NCBI GenBank assembly: GCA_963832875.1
Contig: CAWHWB010000002.1
Coordinates: forward strand, 496,001 to 560,000
Direction of reading: 5' to 3'
Origin: AP-15 sp963832875
GTDB lineage: Bacteria > Pseudomonadota > Alphaproteobacteria > ATCC43930 > CGMCC-115725
Length of the DNA stretch: 64,000 nucleotides
This document shows, one piece after another, positions 59,340-64,000 of this stretch; position 1 is the stretch's first letter, and every line of letters starts with the position of its first letter. The notes beneath the pieces are model-generated. The model saw only the letters and a program-made list of their open reading frames with translations, ran no database searches and was not told the origin of the DNA. The position numbers and the translations under genes were made by a program.

Positions 59340-60653
59340 ATGTTCCGACCGGCTTCTGTAGCGCTGTTGCTCGTCGCCGTGACCCTCGCCGGATGCAGCT
59401 GGATCGAAACCAAAAAGCAGCCGCTGCCCGGGGAACGGATTTCGGTGCTGAGCCTCGATCCAAAGCTCGAGCCCGACCGCCAACTCGCCAGCATTCCGAT
59501 TACCCTGCCAAAGCCGGTGGTCAACCCGGACTGGCCTCAGCCCGGCGGCTACCCGAACCACGCGATGCAGCATCTGGCGCTGCCGTATCATCTGACCCAG
59601 GTGTGGAAGACCAGCATCGGCGAGGGTTCCTCGCGCTATACCCAGGTCTTGGCGCAGCCGGTCGTCGCCAATGGGCGGATTTACGCGATGGATGGCGCGG
59701 TGCGGGTCGGCGCCTATGACCCGGCCAACGGCAACCAGATCTGGCAGGTGAACCTCAAGCCGTCGAAAGACTATGGCAATTCTTTCGGCGGCGGGGTCGC
59801 GTATTGGAAAGGCCGTCTGTTCGTCTCGACCGGCTACGCCCAGGTGTTCGCGCTCAACCCGGCCAACGGCAAGGTGATCTGGAAAACCGCCGTCGGCACC
59901 CCGGTGCAGAGCGGGCCGACGGTGGCCGATGGCCGCGTTTTTGTCGTGACCGTGGAAAACGAGCTCGTAGCGCTGGCTGCCGATGACGGGCGGCGCCTAT
60001 GGAGCCACAACGGCATCCCCGAGACCGCGGGACTGCTCGGCAGCGCCAGCCCGGCGGTCGAGGGAGAGGTCGTCGTCGTCGGCTATTCGTCGGGCGAGAT
60101 CTATGCGCTGACGGTCGAGAACGGGCGGCCATTGTGGTCCGACAACCTGGCCTCCGCCCGCGCCAGCGACGCGGTTTCGGCGCTTGCCGATATCCGCGGC
60201 CGGCCGGTCATCGACCGCGGGCGGGTGTTTGCCGCCAGCCACAGCGGGCGCATGGTGGCGATCGATCTGCGCAGCGGCGAGCGCGACTGGGAGCAGGATA
60301 TCGGCTCGACCCACGGGCCCTGGGTCGCCGGCGACTATGTCTACATCCTGACCAACGACAACGAGCTGCTCTGCCTGACCCGGAACGAGGGCAAGGTGCG
60401 CTGGCTGAGGCAACTCCCGAGCTATGAGGACGAAAAGGCCAAGGAAGACCCGATCCAGTGGGCCGGGCCGGTGCTGGGTAGCGACCGGCTGATCCTGGTG
60501 TCCTCGGACGGCTGGGCGCTTTCGGTGTCGCCCTATACCGGTAAGCCGTTGGGCCGCGAGCAGATGCCGGCCGGCGCGTTTGTCGATCCGATCATCGCCG
60601 ACAACACCCTTTATATTCTGACCGACAACGCCGAGCTTTCCGCATATCGCTGA
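59340..60653 (+). CDS. bamB: Outer-membrane protein assembly lipoprotein BamB
   Basis: A 437-residue lipoprotein. The lipobox is VAVTLAGC (Cys about residue 19), then a PQQ-like beta-propeller with repeated VWKT/GxIYAMDG/ANGNQIWQV motifs (e.g. PVVANGRIYAMDGAVRVGAY, VADGRVFVVTVENELVALAA, YVYILTNDNELLCLTRNEGK, DNTLYILTDNAELSAYR). BamB is an accessory subunit of the BAM complex that inserts outer-membrane proteins. 22 bases after yfgM and 21 bases before der. Confidence 0.95.
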   Translation: MFRPASVALLLVAVTLAGCSWIETKKQPLPGERISVLSLDPKLEPDRQLASIPITLPKPVVNPDWPQPGGYPNHAMQHLALPYHLTQVWKTSIGEGSSRYTQVLAQPVVANGRIYAMDGAVRVGAYDPANGNQIWQVNLKPSKDYGNSFGGGVAYWKGRLFVSTGYAQVFALNPANGKVIWKTAVGTPVQSGPTVADGRVFVVTVENELVALAADDGRRLWSHNGIPETAGLLGSASPAVEGEVVVVGYSSGEIYALTVENGRPLWSDNLASARASDAVSALADIRGRPVIDRGRVFAASHSGRMVAIDLRSGERDWEQDIGSTHGPWVAGDYVYILTNDNELLCLTRNEGKVRWLRQLPSYEDEKAKEDPIQWAGPVLGSDRLILVSSDGWALSVSPYTGKPLGREQMPAGAFVDPIIADNTLYILTDNAELSAYR

Positions 60654-60674
60654 AGGTTGCGGACCGGCTGCCCG

Positions 60675-62048
60675 ATGAGCCTTTCGGTCGCCATCCTCGG
60701 ACGCCCCAACGTCGGCAAGTCGACGTTGTTCAACCGGCTGGTCGGCCACCGCATGGCGCTGGTCGACGACGCTCCCGGTCTGACCCGCGACCGGCGCGAG
60801 GGCGAGGCCCGGATCGCCGATCTCGAATTCCGCGCGATCGATACCGCCGGGCTCGAAGAGGCGGCACCCGCCTCGCTCGCCGGCCGGATGCAGGCGCAGA
60901 CCGTGCGTGCCCTGGCCGCCGCCGATGTGGCCTTGCTGGTCATCGATGCCCGCGCCGGCGTCACCGAAGCCGACCGCCATTTCGCCGATTGGCTGCGGCG
61001 TAGCGGCAAGGTGGTGGTGCTGGTCGCCAACAAGACCGAGGGCCGCGCCACGCTTCCCGGCGTGGGCGAAGCCTATCGGCTCGGCCTCGGCGATCCGGTG
61101 CCGATCTCGGCCGAGCACGGCGAAGGACTGGCCGGGCTCTACGAGCGCCTGGCGCCGTTCGCTCGCGAGAGTTTGTCGCCCGAGGCGTTGCCGCATGGAA
61201 CAGGGCTAGACGCGTTGCCGCAGCAGGCCGAGCCGACAAAACCGCTGCTACTGGCCATCGTCGGCCGGCCGAACGTCGGCAAATCGACCCTGGTCAACCG
61301 GCTGATCGGCGAAGAGCGGCTGCTGACCGGTCCCGAGGCCGGGATCACCCGCGATGCGATCGGCGTCGACTGGGTTTGGCGCGGCCGGGCGATCCGCCTC
61401 GTCGACACCGCGGGCATGCGCCGCCGGCCGCGCGTCGAGGGCCGGATCGAGCAGCTTTCGGTGGCCGACGCGCTGCGCGCGATCCGCTTCGCCGAAACCG
61501 TGGTGCTGGTGCTCGACGCCTTGCAGCCGCTCGAGCGGCAGGATTTGACGATCGGCCGGCTGGTCGCCGAGGAGGGGCGGGCCTTGGTGATCGCGGCGAC
61601 AAAATGGGACATCGTCGCCGACGCCGCCGCGACCCTGAAACGGCTGCGCGAGCGGCTCTTAATTTCGCTGCCGCAATTGGAGGGCGTCCCCGTCGTGCCG
61701 GTGTCGGGACTGACCGGCCGCGGCCTCGACCGGATGATGGAAGCGGTCGATGCTGCCGACGAAATTTGGAACCGCCGGGTGCCGACGGGCGAGCTCAATC
61801 GCTGGCTCGCCGCGACCCAACAGCGCCATCCGCCGCCGCTCGTCGCCGGCCGCCGCCTGCGGCTGCGCTACATGACCCAGGTCAATACCCGGCCGCCGAG
61901 CTTCGCTTTGTTCGCCTCCAAGCCGAGCGAGTTGCCGCTTTCCTACCGGCGCTATCTGGTCAACGCGCTGCGCGAGGCGTTCGGCCTGCCTGGCACGCCG
62001 ATCCGCCTGATGCTGCGTCACGGCAAGAACCCCTACGCCGCCGGCTGA
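60675..62048 (+). CDS. der: GTPase Der (EngA)
   Basis: A 457-residue ribosome-assembly GTPase with two tandem G domains and a KH-like C-terminal domain. G1 motifs GRPNVGKS are at residues about 9-16 and about 197-204; other motifs include DDAPGLTRDRREG, DTAGLEE and, in the second domain, DTAGMRRRPRVEG, ATKWDIVAD. The C-terminus LPLSYRRYLVNALREAFGLP and PIRLMLRHGKNPYA are conserved. ATG 60675 (MSLSVAILGRPN); ends at 62048. Confidence 0.95.
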   Translation: MSLSVAILGRPNVGKSTLFNRLVGHRMALVDDAPGLTRDRREGEARIADLEFRAIDTAGLEEAAPASLAGRMQAQTVRALAAADVALLVIDARAGVTEADRHFADWLRRSGKVVVLVANKTEGRATLPGVGEAYRLGLGDPVPISAEHGEGLAGLYERLAPFARESLSPEALPHGTGLDALPQQAEPTKPLLLAIVGRPNVGKSTLVNRLIGEERLLTGPEAGITRDAIGVDWVWRGRAIRLVDTAGMRRRPRVEGRIEQLSVADALRAIRFAETVVLVLDALQPLERQDLTIGRLVAEEGRALVIAATKWDIVADAAATLKRLRERLLISLPQLEGVPVVPVSGLTGRGLDRMMEAVDAADEIWNRRVPTGELNRWLAATQQRHPPPLVAGRRLRLRYMTQVNTRPPSFALFASKPSELPLSYRRYLVNALREAFGLPGTPIRLMLRHGKNPYAAG

Positions 62049-62116
62049 GGGGACCCGGTCGCCGGTCCGCTGCTATTAATTCCCCCGGACCCGTGATGGA
62101 GCAGACTATCGCCTCC

Positions 62117-62138
62117 CTCGCCCCGGTCGCGGGGAGAG
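62117..62138. terminator. GC hairpin downstream of der
   Basis: CTC-g-CCCCG-gtcg-CGGGG-a-GAG, an 8-bp stem with one G/A mismatch, 69 bases after the der stop, in front of a convergent region. No long T run follows, so it may be a terminator, a transcription-unit barrier, or a REP-type element. Confidence 0.4.
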
Positions 62139-62217
62139 GGGCGGGGTGATCACGATCAGGCGGGCGCCGGGGCCTCGCCCGCGTCCGCCGCGAAAAGTTC
62201 GTCCGCAATGGGTGCCG

Positions 62218-62512
62218 TCAACTCGATCTCCGGCGGGATGATGACCCATCCGCGCAAGAGCCCGCACAATAACGCAACACCCCCAAACGCACTTCGACGG
62301 ATTTCGGCGGATCTGTGAGCCGCGCAATATGTAGTAGCGTTTCTTCGAAAAGGACGCCTTGAACCTCCAAAAAATGCAGGCGCAGCTTGGTTTAACAAGT
62401 CTATTCGTGTCGGTCTGGACGCGAACAATTCCTTGAACTCTGTCCAATTCACATGCAGCCGGGAAACTTGCTGCCAGAGAGCGTCGAACTGCGTTCTTAA
62501 TGCCTACCTCAT
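62218..62512 (-). pseudogene. AbiU2/HEPN-like gene remnant with nonsense and frameshift lesions
   Basis: On the minus strand ATG 62512-AGG-TAG leads into ALRTQFDALWQQVSRLHVNW, then TEFKELFASRPTRIDLLNQA and APAF. A homopolymer of six T then breaks the frame; with five T it continues LEVQGVLFEETLLHIARLTD, PPKSVEVRLGVLRYCAG and a stop at 62218. The pattern LLNxAAxxFxxVQxxLxxExLLHIARLTDPPKS resembles AbiU2-type HEPN proteins, linked to abortive infection and toxin-antitoxin systems. The catalytic R-x4-6-H is not seen in what remains, and the usual C-terminal half is missing. TAG could come from CAG. Probably a dead fragment. Confidence 0.4.
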
Positions 62513-62563
62513 TTTTTCTAAGTGATATTCTTTTACCTCCTCGGCTGACCGGTTGACCATCAA

Positions 62564-64000
62564 TCAACTCTCCCGACGGCTCAGCTCGATGTAGCCGAAT
62601 GCATCGATCTTTGCGGTGAAGAGGGGGGTGATTACGGTCGAGGTTTCGTCTTCGAGGATGATCGCCGGGCCGGGGATCTGGGCGCCGGGGGAAAGGGTGA
62701 GCCGGTCGTGGATCGCGACGGTGATGAATTCGCCCAATTCGGGGTCAAAGACCGGGCGGCGGCGGGCGGGTCCGGGGGTGTAGGCCGTCGGCGGCGGCGG
62801 CGCGGCGGCGGGTTCGGCAGGGGGCGGGGCGCTCAACAACAGGACCCAACTGAGGATTTCGACTTCGACGCCGGGGATGATACGGCTGTAGAGATGGCGG
62901 TAGGCGTCCTCGAACAGGGCCCGCAGGGTGGCGGCGTCGCCAGCGGCGTAGGGCTTGGTCGGCAGCGGCACGGCGATCTCGTGGCCCTGGCCGCGGTAGC
63001 GCATGAACGCCGAACGGGTCTCGGTCAGGGGGGCGTCGCCGGCGCCGCGGCGAACGACCGCTTCGGCCTCGGCGCGCATCGCCGCGAGGAGGGTGTTGGC
63101 CGCGGCGGGGTCGAAGGCGCCGAGCCGCTGCAATCCGGAGCGCACGATCTCGTAGGCGATCGGCGCGCGCAAAAAGCCGACCGCCGAACCGACCCCGGCA
63201 TAAGACGGCACCAATACGCGGTCGAGGCCGAGCTTTTCGGCGAGCCGCGCCGCGTGCAAGGGTGCGGCACCGCCAAACGCGACGAGAGTGCGGCCGCGGG
63301 CGTCCTTGCCGCTTTCGATCGCGTGGACGCGGGCGGCATTGGCCATGTTCTCGTCGACGATCTCGCTGACCCCGAGCGCCGCGAGCTCCAACGCCAAGGC
63401 CAATGGCTCGGCCACCTCGCGCCGCAGCGCCGTCTCGGCCGCCTCTCGGTCGAGCGCCATCCGGCCTCCGGAAAACCCGGCCGGGTCGATGCGTCCGAGC
63501 ACGAGGTCGGCGTCGGTCACGGTTGGTACCGTCCCGCCGCGGCCATAAGAGGCCGGTCCCGGATCGGCCCCGGCGCTGTCCGGCCCGACGGTGATCCGCT
63601 TCAGCCGGTCGACGCGTGCGATCGAGCCGCCGCCGGCGCCGATCTCGACCATCTCGATGACCGGGATGCGCAACGGCAGACCGCTGCCTTTTTTGAAGCG
63701 GTAGACGCGCGCGACCTCAAAGGCGCGGCTGGTCTGCGGCTGCAATTCGTCGATCAGGCAGATCTTCGCGGTGGTCCCGCCCATGTCGTAGGACAAGACC
63801 TTGTCGAGTTGGCACTGCCGGGCGATGTCGGCGGCAAAGATCGCCCCGCCGGCCGGGCCCAATTCGACCAGCCGCACCGGAAAGCGGATCGCGGTCTCGA
63901 CCGCGGTCAGCCCGCCGCCCGACAGCATCAGGAACAATGGGCAGGCGAAACCCTCGCGGTGCAGCAGGGTTTCGAGATTGCCGAGATAGCGCCCGATCAA
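62564..64000 (-). CDS. Hydantoinase A/5-oxoprolinase (HyuA) family protein, C-terminal part
   Basis: 479 codons, open at the right edge of the window; the N-terminal part lies outside. The ATPase-like actin fold and ligand regions are clear: LSGGGLTAVETAIRFPVRLV, ELGPAGGAIFAADIARQCQL, SYDMGGTTAKICLIDELQPQ, the GAGGGSIARVDRLKRITVGP segment with GPDSAGADPGPASYGRGGT, TDADLVLGRI, and the C-terminal GPAIILEDETSTVITP. Such subunits hydrolyse hydantoins, 5-oxoproline or acetone-type substrates with HyuB partners, which are not visible here. It stops 51 bases past the decayed AbiU2-like gene. Confidence 0.92.
   Translation of the reverse strand: MIGRYLGNLETLLHREGFACPLFLMLSGGGLTAVETAIRFPVRLVELGPAGGAIFAADIARQCQLDKVLSYDMGGTTAKICLIDELQPQTSRAFEVARVYRFKKGSGLPLRIPVIEMVEIGAGGGSIARVDRLKRITVGPDSAGADPGPASYGRGGTVPTVTDADLVLGRIDPAGFSGGRMALDREAAETALRREVAEPLALALELAALGVSEIVDENMANAARVHAIESGKDARGRTLVAFGGAAPLHAARLAEKLGLDRVLVPSYAGVGSAVGFLRAPIAYEIVRSGLQRLGAFDPAAANTLLAAMRAEAEAVVRRGAGDAPLTETRSAFMRYRGQGHEIAVPLPTKPYAAGDAATLRALFEDAYRHLYSRIIPGVEVEILSWVLLLSAPPPAEPAAAPPPPTAYTPGPARRRPVFDPELGEFITVAIHDRLTLSPGAQIPGPAIILEDETSTVITPLFTAKIDAFGYIELSRRES

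Noticed and set aside
1..64000. tRNA or rRNA genes, prophage, insertion sequences
   Set aside because: No cloverleaf-like T-loop segments, transposase frames, terminal repeats with target duplications or phage genes were seen by eye; a tRNAscan-type search was not possible.

Overview
The window is a GC-rich, densely coded chromosomal segment from an alphaproteobacterium. Evidence for this: an EipB/DUF1849 envelope protein, a DUF1330 protein, a CnoX/YbbN thioredoxin with a CGPC motif, and a yfgM-bamB-der run. An exosortase A (XrtA) exopolysaccharide locus suggests a Rhodospirillales-like or similar environmental lineage, but the order is inferred and not proven. No rRNA, tRNA, CRISPR array, prophage or transposase was found.

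Layout. 1-2.6 kb: end of a branched-chain amino-acid type (Liv) ABC transporter operon. 2.7-5.0 kb: orphan xanthine-dehydrogenase-type molybdopterin subunit. 5.1-9.7 kb: ScsB/DsbD-like disulfide reductase, small membrane protein, RidA and isovaleryl-CoA dehydrogenase (minus strand), YjbQ. 9.8-10.3 kb: HicBA-like toxin-antitoxin remnant. 10.5-12.2 kb: two-subunit Rieske dioxygenase. 12.3-15.2 kb: housekeeping run (ProX/YbaK, CnoX, Lon-substrate-domain protein, Trm112, DUF971). 15.4-15.9 kb: AT-richer patch with an orphan membrane coiled-coil gene. 16.2-24.7 kb: CapD-like nucleotide-sugar dehydratase, cyclic-nucleotide-type K+ channel, DUF455 protein, QueC, DUF883-like protein, a secreted unknown, then hisE and an unusual NRAMP-type transporter preceded by a candidate structured RNA. 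25.3-30.3 kb: peptidoglycan-binding protein, enoyl-CoA hydratase, DinB, DUF1800/DUF1501 pair. 30.8-40.5 kb: eight-gene XrtA exopolysaccharide/protein-sorting operon. 40.7-46.7 kb: NDH-2, EF-hand protein, CMD, 3-hydroxyisobutyrate-dehydrogenase-like protein, enoyl-CoA hydratase, VOC protein, pyrophosphatase. 46.8-52.9 kb: second orphan molybdopterin subunit, CaiB/BaiF CoA-transferase, penicillin-acylase family protein. 53-62 kb: HicB with broken HicA, threonine dehydratase, DUF1330, RDD, EipB, AspS, YfgM, BamB, Der. 62.2-64 kb: broken AbiU2/HEPN-like gene and the C-terminal part of a hydantoinase A.

The best candidates for unusual biology are four. First, a 100-nt inverted-repeat-closed element that forms the leader of hisE-nramp. 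Second, that NRAMP itself, whose two metal-binding motifs are both non-canonical. Third, the XrtA locus, where exosortase and EpsI are fused and no glycosyltransferase or PEP-CTERM substrate lies nearby. Fourth, the repeated inactivation of small toxin-like genes (two HicA, one AbiU2-like) by nonsense codons.

At least seven otherwise well-conserved genes carry single-base frameshifts. Two or three of these fall exactly at GANTC (CcrM) sites, so part of the damage is probably sequencing error and not pseudogenisation. Read every frameshifted entry with that in mind.
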